Source: Piscicola geometra
Taxonomy: Eukaryota; Annelida; Clitellata; Hirudinida; Piscicolidae
Direction of reading: 5' to 3'
Assembly: GCA_943735955.1 (NCBI GenBank)
Contig: OX030962.1
Coordinates: forward strand, 7,574,962-7,638,961
Length of the DNA: 64,000 bases
The notes under the pieces are model-generated. The model worked only from the letters and a program-made list of their open reading frames with translations. It made no database searches and was not told the DNA's origin. A program made the translations under genes and the position numbers. Position 1 is the stretch's first letter, and each line of letters starts with the position of its first letter. Of the stretch, positions 1 to 35,900 are shown piece by piece.

Positions 1-4065
<4,065 letters not shown>

Positions 4066-7000
4066 TCACTCGTCGGAGAGGAATGACTCGTTAAACACTT
4101 CACCTATGACCCTTCCAGTGCCTTCCACCCTTCCTTCCACCCTTCCTTCCACCTTTCTTTCCATCCTTTCTTCCATCCTTCCTTCCATCCTTTCTTCCAT
4201 CATTTCTTCCATTCTTCCTTCCATCCTTCCTTCCATCATTTCTTCCACCCTTCCTACCATCCTTCCTTCCATCCTTTCTTCCACCCTTCCTTCCAACCTT
4301 CCTTCCGCATACTTTTCCAACTTTTCTTCTCTTCTTTCCTCCACTCTTCCTTCCCCTTTCTCCTTCAACTCGTTTTCCTCTTCTATCTTCATTCTATCTC
4401 TTTCTCTTTCTTCCACCTTTCCATCCACTTCTACTTTGATTTTCATTTTTATTCCTTCTACCACATTTTTTCCAACTTCATCTTCCGTTCCATTTTCTAA
4501 AATTTCATTTACCGTTTCTTCATACATTTTTCCTACTTTGTTTCCTTTCATTTCTTCTTGGTCAGATGCGACCACAAAAGGTTGCAGCGGGTGCGAGAAG
4601 GAAGGAACAGTTGGAAGGAAGGACCGCTCCATCGAGACAGGTTGCGTGCAGTCGTACGAATGGTGGAGGGATGTTGAAGAGAGGTTGTAGTCACGGTAGA
4701 GAGATGAAGGCATACACGATTGATGGATCGTCTGGTGGTGGTACTGAGGGTGGAAAGCCTCATAGAGTTTTTGGGCGACCTCTTGGTTCGAGTACAATCC
4801 TTCTTGCATCGGGCTTTCATAGGCAACCACCCGGTCAACACACTCCCCCTGCATGCTGCAACGACTGACACTGCGCGACAGGGGCTCTGGTGGGTTGCGC
4901 TTGTTGAAGACGAGGAATCGAAGTTTGATGCGCTCGAAGGAGGCCTTGTGCGAGAAGAAGAGATCGTGGAATGCCCCTCCGAACAGCCCGCCCAGCATCG
5001 GTCCGAACCAGTAGACCTGCCAGAGATGGTGTGCGTGGGTGGTCGTGGAGGATCGAGTTGGCGATCAAACCGTGGTGTTAATGACGGAGATATAAATTCA
5101 GAATTTCAGAATGTAATTTAAAGTTTTTTTAAATAATTAAAATTTGAGTTTTAAAAACTTTATTTTAAGTGAATAACATATTTTATTTTACAACTAAAAA
5201 GAGAAATATGTGACACATTTTGCAACTTTCATTAGTTTCGCAAGTCCCGCAGGAAATCAAAAGCATCGAATTTGTTGTTGAACGCGATGCCATTTTAATC
5301 GTTTCAAATATCTTTCGAGCCTTCCAACTTTTATCCAATAAAAAGTTTTTCATTCACAAAATATTTTTAAATTTTAATACAAATGATGTGGCTCTAATAA
5401 CAACACTGAAAACGACGTTATAAAAAAATAAAAAATTTCAGCAACAACCTCAGCAACAAATTATAAAACATCAAAAACAACACAGCCTCACCAAAAACTT
5501 TGAATAAAAAATATATAAAGACGCAATCTCACCAAAAACATTAACATCATCAACTACAACAACACCAACAAAATCAACAACAACAAATACAACATCAACA
5601 ACAACAACAACAAAATCAACAAATACAATGACAACATTGCCCTCAGACCAAGTGTCCTTGCCAGAGCCCAGTCAAGAGGGCTGGACCAAAGCTCCTGGCT
5701 GGATTCAACCCCCCTCCGGAGAAGGGGAGCTGGTGAAAGTGGTGGTTGTGTTGGTGGGATGGGGAAGGGGTGTGGTGATGTGGTGAGAGGGTGATAGGAT
5801 GGTGTTGGTAGGGCGGGTTGGTGGGATGGTGATAGTGATGGAGTGAGATGGTGATAGGATGGTGTTGGTGGAATGGGGTGGTGGGATGAGAGGGTAATGG
5901 AGTAAAATAGTAATGAAATCTTATTTAATAATTATATATCGTTTTTGTAAGCATCAAGAACCAACCAGCAACAACAAGCCACCACCAGCCACCACCAACA
6001 ACCACAAACGACCTTACCAGCCACCATCACCCACCAACGACCACTAACAGCAAAGAGGGTACCAGCCACATAAGCCCCACCAGCCACAATGGACGGCATC
6101 AATTCACCCATTCCCTCTTCTTCTTTCATTTCTGAGGCGGAGAAAAAAACAAAAACGAAGAAAAAAGTGGCGACGAATTCCACGGCGAAGGCTTGACCCT
6201 GAGTGACTGATTCTTGTGGCAAAGTGCAGCCTGGAGTGGGGTTAGGGTTAGGGTTAGGTTTAAAAGGGTGGTTGCTGTTGGTGATTTTGTAAAAATGTTT
6301 TTTTCCAATTTTTTAGTTTTTATTTATTTAAAAGAGTTTTAAATGCGCTTATCCAAATCATATTTATTCATGGCCAAAAAAAACTTAGAAAATTTTACAC
6401 ATTTCTCAACACGCCCAATTCCTCCTCCAACCAATTCGATGGCTAGTTGCATTCTTCTGCTCACTGGCGACCACTCCAGACAACACCATCGCGCCCACCA
6501 CAGCGCCCAGCAGTTGCGACCCGATGAAGAGGCAAGCCCTCAGGAAGCTGCAGCGACGCGTCACCAGATGAGCGAAGGTGACGGACGTGCTGATGTTGCT
6601 TTCACCGGTGGAGCTGGCATGGCGATCGGTAGTCGTTGGGTGGAATGTTGATGGGTGGGATTGGTGGTTGTGGGTTAAATGTCGATTGGGTGAGATGGGT
6701 GGTTGTGGGTGAAATGTTTATTGGGTGAGATGTGTGAAAAAATAGAAAATGGCGTGTGGGGGGATGGGTGGATGAGAAAGAATAATGGGTGAAACATTAA
6801 TTGAGATAAATGTATATTGCGAAGAATTACGTACTTTTACTTAAAAATCGTAAGTATTAATTTTTTTATAAATGTAAGAAAATATATATCAAAACTAACC
6901 GGAAAGAGAAGAGAAAGATAGCGTAAACGAGTCCAAAGGTGAGAGAAATCTTAACGGAGTCGGGTTGGAGAGGCGCGGGTGGGAATTGAAGCCACGACCC

Positions 7001-7096
7001 ACAACCCAGAAACACCAAAACCAAACTGCCTGCAAACTCGACCACCATTGACTTCCAGAAGGTAGCACTTTTCATGTCTTCTTTGATGCGGGTCAT
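4066..7096 (-). CDS. Aquaporin (MIP family) with degenerate first NPA box and long cytoplasmic tail
   Basis: Membrane channel of the major intrinsic protein family, expected to pass water or small solutes. Five exons are supported: 6900-7096, 6432-6613, 6049-6230, 5649-5729 and 4066-5016. All have GT-AG borders and matching phases, giving about 530 residues. Exon 1 carries helix 1 and part of helix 2 (WKSMVVEFAGSLVLVFLG). Exon 2 covers loop B to helix 3 (LVTRRCSFLRA). Exon 3 starts helix 4 after VTQGQAFAVEF. Exon 4 has the second box, LNPARSFGPAL, with the selectivity-filter Arg. Exon 5 has helix 6 (VYWFGPMLGGLFGGAF) and a charged tail of about 300 residues. The canonical first NPA, at about residues 74-76, reads S-T-S. 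The start ATG (7094-7096) is the first Met downstream of a repeat-encoded open stretch, so an additional 5' exon is possible. The tail contains repeat-encoded Arg/Glu/Met/Gly-rich sequence. Big-brain-like long-tailed aquaporins are a structural parallel, but I cannot assign a subfamily. Confidence 0.9.
4130..4335. repeat. CTTCCTTCCAT-type array inside the aquaporin tail exon
   Basis: Imperfect repeats of CTTCCTTCCAC/CTTTCTTCCAT on the + strand. Read on the coding (-) strand they give units such as EGRMEER and EGRVEGR, so the array is translated as part of the aquaporin C-terminal tail rather than being intronic. Confidence 0.85.
6240..6262. repeat. Interstitial telomere-like TTAGGG run at an aquaporin splice acceptor
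   Basis: About three to four copies of TTAGGG on the + strand. On the gene strand they form a CCCTAA-rich stretch immediately before the acceptor (CACTCCAG) of aquaporin exon 3, where the polypyrimidine tract is expected. Confidence 0.8.
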
Positions 7097-26078
<18,982 letters not shown>

Positions 26079-26782
26079 ACTAAGTGGAGTGGTGGTCTGA
26101 GGGTAAAATCTGGGATAATAGGAGTCAAAAGTTTGAAAAAATTATACATTTTGAGTTACATCTTTTAAATTGTGAAATAATTAAAAAGCTGTTACAATTT
26201 TAGTTTTTAATTTCTAAACAAAAACAATGGTACTTTTAAACATCCAAATGTATTTTCTTGCACGAAGAGTGACTAGTTGAAGGAATAAAACTCATGAACT
26301 TGAATACTGATTTTTAGCTTAAACCAAACTAGATTCAGACTGGGAGTTCTAGTTCTACACCGACAAATTTAAAGAGATGATTCGATCAGAATGTAAATTC
26401 ATACGGCCATTTTTGTTTGTAAGGAGCTATATATTCTTTGGTATAGAATCCTTTTTTTCTTTTTTTTGAATCTGAATAATATTATATCGAGGGTTTGCTT
26501 ATAGGGTTTAAATAATAAAAAGCTATTCCCAGTTTTTAAAAAATCAATTGCTTCAGAAAGTTTTAGATTAAACTTAATGTAGATTCTACAGTAGTAGTAT
26601 AGTAGTAGTATTAGTCTTTATAGTGCCTGTCTCGATACTCCATATATTTCTCTTCATCTCCCCCTTTCTCTCCTCTCCCTCTGTCTCCAGATCGCTCCCA
26701 CACTTCTCAACACCACTTCTTCCATCCTCCAATCCTCCTCCTGGTAACCAAGGACCCCTTCCATCGGGTCCTGTTCTTCACG

Positions 26783-27342
26783 CTCCCTTCTTCAAACCGT
26801 CAGTCATTCTTCTCTCCACTCTTCATACAACCCACACTCCAGCAAAACGTGCATCTCCTTCTCTTCCTCCCAACAAACACACTTCCTATCCTCCTTCTCA
26901 TACTTCCAGCGCACAATTTCATTATTCCTTACCGTCAAACTATCCCCCCTACACATCATCCTAACTTTCGCTCCATCTGAACCATCTACATATTTTTCAA
27001 ACTTCTGCTTTCTGACTTCTCCTCACGGTACCTTTTCAATCTTTCACTTTCCTGTATCTTATTCCCCCATTGCTCCCTTCCCTTTTGTTGAATCCTCTTC
27101 ACCAGCTCCCTTCCCCCCATCCCTCCGACCTCTCTTTCTGAGACGCCCATCATAAACACTCCTGCTCGTGCATCTTTCCCTCCACGCACCATTCGGCTCA
27201 TAACCTCCACACACAATTTTTCCCCTAAGTTGGCTACACCTCTCCACCATTTAGATTTATTACCTATCTCTTCTACACATGCTCTACCTTCTCTTCCTAC
27301 AATACCTTTCCCCTCTAATGTCCTGATGACAAAGTCTGTCAT
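26783..27342 (-). pseudogene. Decayed retroelement-like fragment with a zinc-knuckle-like C-terminus
   Basis: Two (-) strand open segments in different frames. The first (26986-27342) is Lys/Glu/Arg-rich (MTDFVIRTLEGKGIVGR..., ESERLKRYREEKSES). The second (about 26813-26995) reads KYVDGSDGAKVRMM..., RWKYEKEDRKCVCWEEE and KEMHVLLECGLYEEW. The CxCW-x(5-6)-H-x(4)-C pattern followed by LYEEWR resembles the Cys/His motif near the C-terminus of non-LTR retrotransposon ORF2 proteins. The frame change between the two parts and the absence of any reverse transcriptase core suggest a truncated relic. I infer the class from motif shape only; a host gene relic is possible. Confidence 0.45.
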
Positions 27343-27419
27343 AACCTTAGCCTCTCTTTCCCAGTGTAGAATGATTGTGTTTATAAAGAGTTACCCTCCT
27401 AATAAAGACTACTAGACTG

Positions 27420-29950
27420 AAATTTTAACATTATAACCTTTAATAATAAAATAATAATCAATCTCTACCTTAATCATTTTATAAACAATTTTTAATTAAT
27501 TTTTTTTGAAAGAAAGTTACGTGCAGCTCTTTGAATTTCAAAAATAAATGGTTTCGACAAAGAAAGTATGTATAATGGAAATAATTGTTACGTTAATAAT
27601 CGCATATTTTACTGAAAAATACTTTATAGAATTGTAAAAAATTCTTGAAGAGTTCGTAAAGAGACGATGACACTTTCTATATAAATAAAAGTATACAAAA
27701 CAAAGTTAGTATCAAAAGTTAATTATGATGGGATCGAGGTGTACTTATGCAAATATCCACTCATCAATGCACATCACATTTTCAATTTAAAAAATACTGC
27801 TCAAGCATCCATTGTCCGTTGTCAGAGGTGGAAAGTTTGAAAGGGAAGAGTATCTTACAAAGTATTGAGCACCGTTTAGCTATGGGGAATCAGGGGTACA
27901 TCACAGAGTATATTTAAGTGACATGACGTCGTAAGTATCAATATTTTTACATGTAACTAAATATCTATAAAAAAAGATTAAACTGATTTTGTAATATGAT
28001 TTAACATTTATGAATACAAATAAATAATAATAGAAATAGCATCGTTTATAGGTTGTTATTGTAAGTTGATAACATCGACATATCGCATGTCGTTTCCATT
28101 CCAGGCATATTCATCCGATCCTGCGAATTGTCACTCGATGATTTATGCTGAAGAAGAAATCGTCTGCTTGATACAGCAGGAATGGGCATGCTATAAAGGG
28201 GAATATAACACATTAGACTCTCATTTTAGACAATATAGAATTTCGTCTTTATAACTTAACAGTTTATGACGTTTAAATAATTACAATCGATGATAAAAAT
28301 CGAATAACGATAATTCATAAATTTAATAAATAAAAACTTTTAAAATTAAAAATTATAATTAACAAGCTTTTAGAATTCATATCATCTTCATTCCATACCC
28401 CTAAGCAACTATTTGTAATGCATTACTTACCACCATTCCAATCAGCATTCCATAACCTTGTTTGGATTCCAGAAATTATGTGTCATTTAGTAATCTATTT
28501 ATATATCTAAATTATATATATAGGTATATATATACCTATCTATACATATATATATAATCCAGGTACCCGGTATGACTATTAACCACATTCAAAGTAAAGA
28601 ATGCGTTGTTAGAATTCAATAAATGTCTTCTAAATTCATTTTGTACAATTCATACTATTTTTAATTTTCTCAATTCATAATATTTATACTTTTAAATTAA
28701 ACTTGTTTGAATGACAGAATTTCTATTTCGTAGAATAATTATATTATTTATGAATTTTTTATTCTAATTATTCATATGACACCTTCTTGCAAGACAACCT
28801 TGTAGTTCAAGCTATCAATAATATTAATAATAATAAAAATAACAATAACAATAATAACAAAAACAATAATAATAATAATAAATACAATAATAATAAGGTA
28901 AAAGATATACATGTAAAAATGTATTCATAACAGTATTTTAAAATAATTTTAAAATGTATATAATCATTTTAACACAAAAATAAAAATAGAAATTTGAGAA
29001 TTTGTAAATGAAAAAACAAACTATTAAAAAAATAGAGCAGTACCAACATTTAAGCTCTGTTTTAACTTAAATATAAAGTGAAAAAAAATATAAAGTGGTA
29101 TTGATGTTATTAATTCTATATCTATAAATTAGGTTAACAATTATTTGTGCCAATTATCAAAATAAAAAGTTTATTTATTAACTCAATGTACAACGTCTTT
29201 GAGTGGAAATGGCGTCAGTTGTAAGTGCGGGTAGTCTTTTTGGCAAAAATGAATATAATTTATAAATAAAATACTAATAATTATAATGTTAAAAACCACT
29301 ATTTTTAATTATTTTGTCATTTGAAGTAACAATTACAGCAACATTCACCCCATGACTAACGGATAATTAACAAGATATCATAACAAATAATAATAAATAT
29401 CAGCATTCCTAAAACAAATGTTTTGAAAAAAATTATTAATAATTTTATATAAAAAAACAAATTTATCCAAAATATGACTACAGGATTGTTTTTAGTTTTG
29501 TACATAATGAAGAGAATGACGTTTTTCCTTATTTGAATATGCATTAACTTTAAATAATTTTATAATGATTGAATAAATCTGTAATTAATCATTGTCTTTG
29601 GCAACTATTTACACGGTGTGATAAACATTCTTGAAAGAAATAAAAGTCGGTTTAATTTAAAGAACAATCACCTGTAAACATTGAAAACATTTATTTTACA
29701 AATTTCCAAAACAACCGCCATCTTTAAAAATACATAAAAATAAAAGGGTCGCTAACGAAGTCCTTTAAGGACGTCATAACTAAATTATTTTTGCACCAAA
29801 AAAACATCATAAAAACAAATAATACAATAAAAATGAATAATATGATAAAAAAATTAATGCGAAAAAACAAAACAAAAAAACAACCAATGAACCAAGTAGT
29901 AGAGTGCGTGTGGTGGAGAGGCGTTGGAAATAGTTTGTGCTGTCAAGTTC
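27420..29950. other. AT-rich spacer between MLK and DGK genes
   Basis: No exon, RNA gene or long repeat could be supported. The stretch is strongly AT-rich with short (AAT)n and (AT)n runs (about 28500-28560, 28820-28890). The 5' end and promoter of MLK must lie above 26078, but no core promoter motif was clear. Confidence 0.55.
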
Positions 29951-32900
29951 TCATTTGTTGTGCCTTTTAGACGTACCCTCGGATTCGGAAGATGTGGTGG
30001 TTTTGGGGGAATGGTGGGCGAGCTGGGGAGTGCCGCCATCGTTCGGAAAGAAGATTCTGGGCTCGGTGTTGCTGCGCTTGATTTTGTTCTTCGACTTTTT
30101 GAGCATCGTCGCCTGCGATGACGTGTGCACGCAGATTCGGGAGTTAAATCTTGACTAAATTGACGACTTTTATATTCTTAGCTTATAATTAACACATAAG
30201 AATTTCCAATTTGAATCTGAAAGACTCATGATCACCATTCCCCCAAATTTTTGAAAAAGCGCTATATAAATATAATTGGAAGATTGATTGGATACTTTTC
30301 CTCTTGGCCACACCTTGAGGGCTGATCTTTGCACGACCACTTCTCCAGCCGGTTGAATCCACGGCTCTCCATCCACCTGCACTGGCAGATCAGCAAGCAA
30401 CTGAATTCGAATCTGGATATTAAGAAAAAAAAGATTTGATAATTGTTTTGTTACAAAAAATTGTTCTAATTATTCATTTTTATTAGTCATTTTACACTAC
30501 CCACTGTCTCAACATCTCTTCTTTTACTACCCATCTTGAAAAATCAACCTTCAACCCCTCCTCCTCAATCCATCTTGAACTCCCCACTCTTTTTGAAATA
30601 TTTTTCCATTCCCTCCAAAACCCCTCCACCCCTCCAAAATCCCTCCACCCCCTCCAAAATCCCTCCACCCTTTCCAAACCCTTTCCAACCCCCCCCTCAC
30701 GTGTCCTCCCTGGGCGATACGTATGGCGCTTCGGAGGCCGCTCTGGATCTGCCCCATGTGCACCACCCCGGTCAGCCCCACCACCTCCAGCATGCCGTCG
30801 TAGTGGGTGGGCTTGCCGAACTGGCTTTCCTTCTCCGGGCCCCAGAGGTTCGCCCCTGACGCCCAGCTGGAGAAATTTGAACGTTTTGGGATGGATTGGT
30901 GGGTGTGTGATGGCTTTGAACTTGGTAGAGTGTTTTTATTTATTAACAATAAAAAATTCGTGCTTTGAAATATTTTTTAAACTTGTTAATGTAATTGAAT
31001 AAATTCTTAATCCGTTTCCACCACCACACTCAACCACCAAAACTTCTCCGTCACCATCACCACCACCACCACCAATACCACCACCACCACCCCCACCACC
31101 ACCACCACCACCACCACCACCACCACCACCACCACCACCACCACCACCACCACCACAACCACCACCACCACCCAATACCAAACCACCACCAATACAACCA
31201 CCACTCAATACCAAACCACCACAACCACATGCCCACCCCACCAACCACCACAACCACATTCCCACCGCACCAACCACCGCACCTGAGAATATTCAAAATT
31301 ATAATTCCCTCGACAGGGGGCACATCGATGAGTTTAGAGTCGACCTCGAGTCTGATGGCCTTCTGCAGGTCCTTGCACGACCGTTTGTTCACCATTTTGC
31401 GGAGTCCAATCTTGAAGTACATGCTCTTGTTGTGGAGTCTGCATTTGGATTGGAGGAGTGGCTGGGGTGGTTGGGATGGGGGGGTTGAGATGGTTGTGAT
31501 AGGTTGGTGATGGAGTGGGGGTGGCTGGAGTGGCTGGGGTGGTTGGGATGTTTGGGATGGTTGTGAAAGGTTGGTGATGGAGTGGGGGTGGCTGGGGTGG
31601 TTGTGATGGGGAGGGGGTTGGGATGGTTGTGATAGGTTGGTGATGGAGTGGGGTTGGCTGGGGTGGTTGTGATGGGGAAGGGGTTGGGATGGTTATGATA
31701 GGTTGGTGATGGAGTGGGGGTGACGGAGTGGTTGGGATGGGGGGGTTCGGATGGTTGTGATAGGTTGGTGATGGATTAATGATGGGGTGGTGGTGATGGT
31801 TGGGAACTGAGTAGCGATGGGGTGGTTTTGACGGATGGTGATGGGGAAGTGCTGGTTGGTGATTGGCGTGGTTGTGGTCTATCGTGTTGGATGTCGGAGA
31901 TAATGGTCGCAAATTGGAGTGAGACCATATGTGATTATAACATTAATTAATTGAGAGTTTAAAGTACTTAACGGACCAAAGACAAAACGGACCTGCTGTT
32001 AAACTTGTCAGGATTTTCTTCCCTCGCCATGTGGAAGTCTAGGCACAAATCTGCGTCTATCCCTGTAAGGATATTTAGAGCTTTAATTTTTGAAAATGAA
32101 CCTCACACATTAATTATTAAAAAGTTTATTTAATAACTTTAGAAAAAAATAAATTTAAAATAATTTATTTAATAATTTTTAATCACCAATTACAAAATCT
32201 TTTATTTTTGAATTTCAAGCATAAACACTCACCTATTCCAAAGTAGTTGTTCATGACAAACATCGAGGTGGTGTCTTCGTTCAGTTGTGTGGTGTTTGTG
32301 TCGTTCGCGATTGCCACCTGAGACATTTTCATGAATAATTATTCGTAATTATTCTATATTATAAATAAATACATTTTTATTCATAATTGATTAAATTAAA
32401 TAAATTAAATAATTGGGATGAACACCACCTTGACGTCATCGACGTCTTTTTCGTTGGGATGAAAGATCACAGTCCACCTGATTGGAGGAGTGTGGGAAGA
32501 TGTGTTAATGAAAAAACATTTATAAAGAAACTACGAAACTATTTAGTCATACATCTTTTCTTTTACACCCCTTTTACCTTCCCATCCATACCCTCTCATA
32601 CCCCTACACCACCCACTCATACTCCCTCACCACCCACTCATACTCCTTCACCACCCATTCATACTCCCTCACCACCCTTCACTACCATTTCATTTCTTCA
32701 CCCCCTCATCTCTCCACCACCCATCCACGCCCCTAAACCACCCACCACCCATCCACACCCCAACCACCCACCACCCACCGATCGAGCATTATATTCTCGG
32801 CCTCAATCACATCTCGCAGCAGAGACAGCGGATCCTCAGCACCTGAATAACCTGGACCCCATCTAAGCACTCGTGCCAAGTCGTTCCCTTGGTGATGGAG

Positions 32901-35900
32901 AAGAGGGGGTTGCAATAGTGAGATTCGTTGAACAAATTGCTCTTTTTGTGCTTTTAATGAAAAAAATATTTCAAAACAATTTCTAATGCACGTGAAAATA
33001 ATCAACACTTTTAGTTGAACAAAAACTGAATTTTTAAACCTATCACTCATAAATCTCCATAAAAACCAACAACGCCTCCCCTTTAATGACCACTTTAAAA
33101 TCAAACCAACCAGTGCCCAAGGGGATCACTGCCATTGGGGGTGACTGGCACAAGGCGTCTTGACCTACGTTGTCAAGGCACGACAGAGCCCACCCCACCG
33201 AGCCATCCCCGCCACACACCAGGATTTTGAATTCTTGGAGGTTCCTGAAGACGTACAAACTGCAGGATTGGGTGAAAAGATTAGGGGTGGATTCTAGGGA
33301 AAGGGGGATTAGTTAGTTGATACAACTTCAGTTTTAAAATGTTTTTGCGCAATTTATTTATTTATTGATTTTAAATCTGTTTTAAAACATCAATCTATAA
33401 AACAACTCTAAAAGATTTACAGTTACCACACCACCACCATCACCACCATCCTCAAAGATCATCACCATGATCATCACCATGATCATCACCATGATCATCA
33501 CCATGATCATCACCATGATCATCACCATGATCATCACCATGATCATCACCATGATCATCACCATGATCATCACCATGATCATCACCATGATCATCACCAT
33601 GATCATCACCATGATCATCACCATGATCATCACCATGATCATCACCATGATCATCACCATGATCATCACCATGATCATCACCATTCCACCCACCCTGGCA
33701 ATGGTCCCCCATTCATTAGATCGTACACTTGATGCGGATTCAAAAGCTTTCGGAATGACCTGTACGAATCAAGGAATTCACTTCAATTGTATCAACTTGA
33801 AATATCTTATATCTTATAGTTTAAAGTGAATTATAAAATTGACAAGCTAAAATGTAAAGTTAAATTAAATTTTTTTTTAAAGTTACGCTTTACACTTGCA
33901 TATAAAATTTAAATTAAAAACTAAAATTTCTAAGTTTACATTTTAAATTTACATTGTTATGTTACATTTTAAAATTACATTTCATAGTTACATGTTAAAT
34001 TGCAAAGTTACATTGTAAAGTTACATTGACCTACTAACCTGATTAGCTCCATGCCCTGCTGGCCTCCACTCTTGACGTTCACAAAGACCAGCAATGGCGC
34101 CATGCTTGAGTGGATCATTTGGGGCTGGAAAGGGTGGAAAAGGTGGATGGGAGGTGTGTGGAATGTTGGCGACATTTAACGAGAAATTAAAACCGTTAAG
34201 AAGAAAACTCAAATTTGAACAAAAATTTTGAAAAAAAAATCTTTACTTTCATCCACTCATTATTTATCCTTCATTCACCTATTCATCACTCTTTTCTATC
34301 CTTCATCCCTCATTATTTAACACCCATCCACTCAAACTACCCATATCTCATCACCCCCTTCCCCTTCATCACCTCCCTTCTTATCACCCTTCCCTCCCAT
34401 CCCTCCCCCCTCCAATCCACCCAAAGCCTCCACCCACCCAAAGCCTCCACCCACCCAAAGCCTCCACCCACCCAAAGCCTCCACCCACCCACCCACCCAC
34501 CCACCCACCTGTATATTGGGCAAGATGACGACCAAGACGGCTTTTTCATCAAAGGTGGCGTTTTGAAGAAGTTTGTACGCCTTAGAGGCCTTTTCGTAGT
34601 TGTTGTACATCAGCACCAACGAGCCGTACTCGTAATAAATGAAGTCAAACGTTGTCCACTTGTTTTCTTGTGGTGGTGGTGGTGGTGGATTGAGCGGTGA
34701 ATGTGGATTGATTGTGGATTGAGTTGTGATTGTGGATTGAGTTGTGATTGTGGATTTATTGTGGATTGAGTTGTGATTGTGGATTGATTGTGGATTGAGT
34801 TGTGATTGTGGATTGATTGTGGATTGATTGTGGATTGAGTGGTGATTGTGGATTGATTGTGGATTGATTGTGGATTGAGTGGTGATTGTGGATTGATTGT
34901 GGATTGATTGTGGATTGAGTTGTGATTGTGGATTGATTGTGGATTGAGTTGTGATTGTGGATTGATTGTGGATTGAGTGGTGATTGTGGATTGATTGTGG
35001 ATTGATTGTGGATTGAGTTGTGATTGTGGATTGATTGTGGATTGAGTTGTGATTGTGGATTGATTGTGGATTGATTGTGGATTGAGTTGTGATTGTGGAT
35101 TGATTGTGGATTGAGTTGTGATTGTGGATTGATTGTGGATTGAGTGGTGATTGTGGATTGATTGTGGATTGAGCGGTGAATGTGGATTGATTGTGGATTG
35201 AGTTGTGATTGTGGATTGATTGTGGATTGAGTTGTGATTGTGGATTGATTGTGGATTGAGTTGTGATTGTGGATTGATTGTGGATTGATTGTGGATTGAG
35301 TTGTGATTGTGGATTGATTGTGGATTGAGTTGTGATTGTGGATTGAGTTGTGATTGTGGATTGAGTTGTGATTGTGGATTGATTGTGGATTGAGTGGTGA
35401 TTGTGGATTGATTGTAGATTGAGCGGTGAATGTGGATTGATTGTGGATTGAGTTGTGATTGTGGATTGATTGTGGATTGAGTTGTGATTGTGGATTGATT
35501 GTGGATTGAGTTGTGATTGTGGATTGATTGTGGATTGAGTTGTGATTGTGGATTGATTGTGGATTGAGTTGTGATTGTGGATTGATTGTGGATTGATTGT
35601 GGATTGAGTTGTGATTGTGGATTGATTGTGGATTAAGTTGTGATTTTGGATTGATTGTGGATTGAGTGGTGATTGTGGATTGATTGTGGATTGAGTGGTG
35701 ATTGTGGATTGAGTGGTGGTTGTGGATTGAGTGGTGATTGTGGATTGAGTGGTGATTGTGGATTGGTTGTGGATTGATTGTGGATTGAGTGGTGATTGTG
35801 GATTGATTGTGGATTGAGTGGTGGTTGTGGATTGAGTGGTGATTGTGGATTGATTGTGGATTGAGTGGTGGTTGTGGATTGAGTGGTGATTGTGGATTGA

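Noticed and set aside
28066..28254. 62-codon + strand frame in the AT-rich spacer
   Set aside because: Isolated, no promoter or splice support, no recognisable motif.
33382..33712. Open [16 protein letters not shown] frames
   Set aside because: The 12-bp array is open in every frame by period and lies inside a DGK intron.
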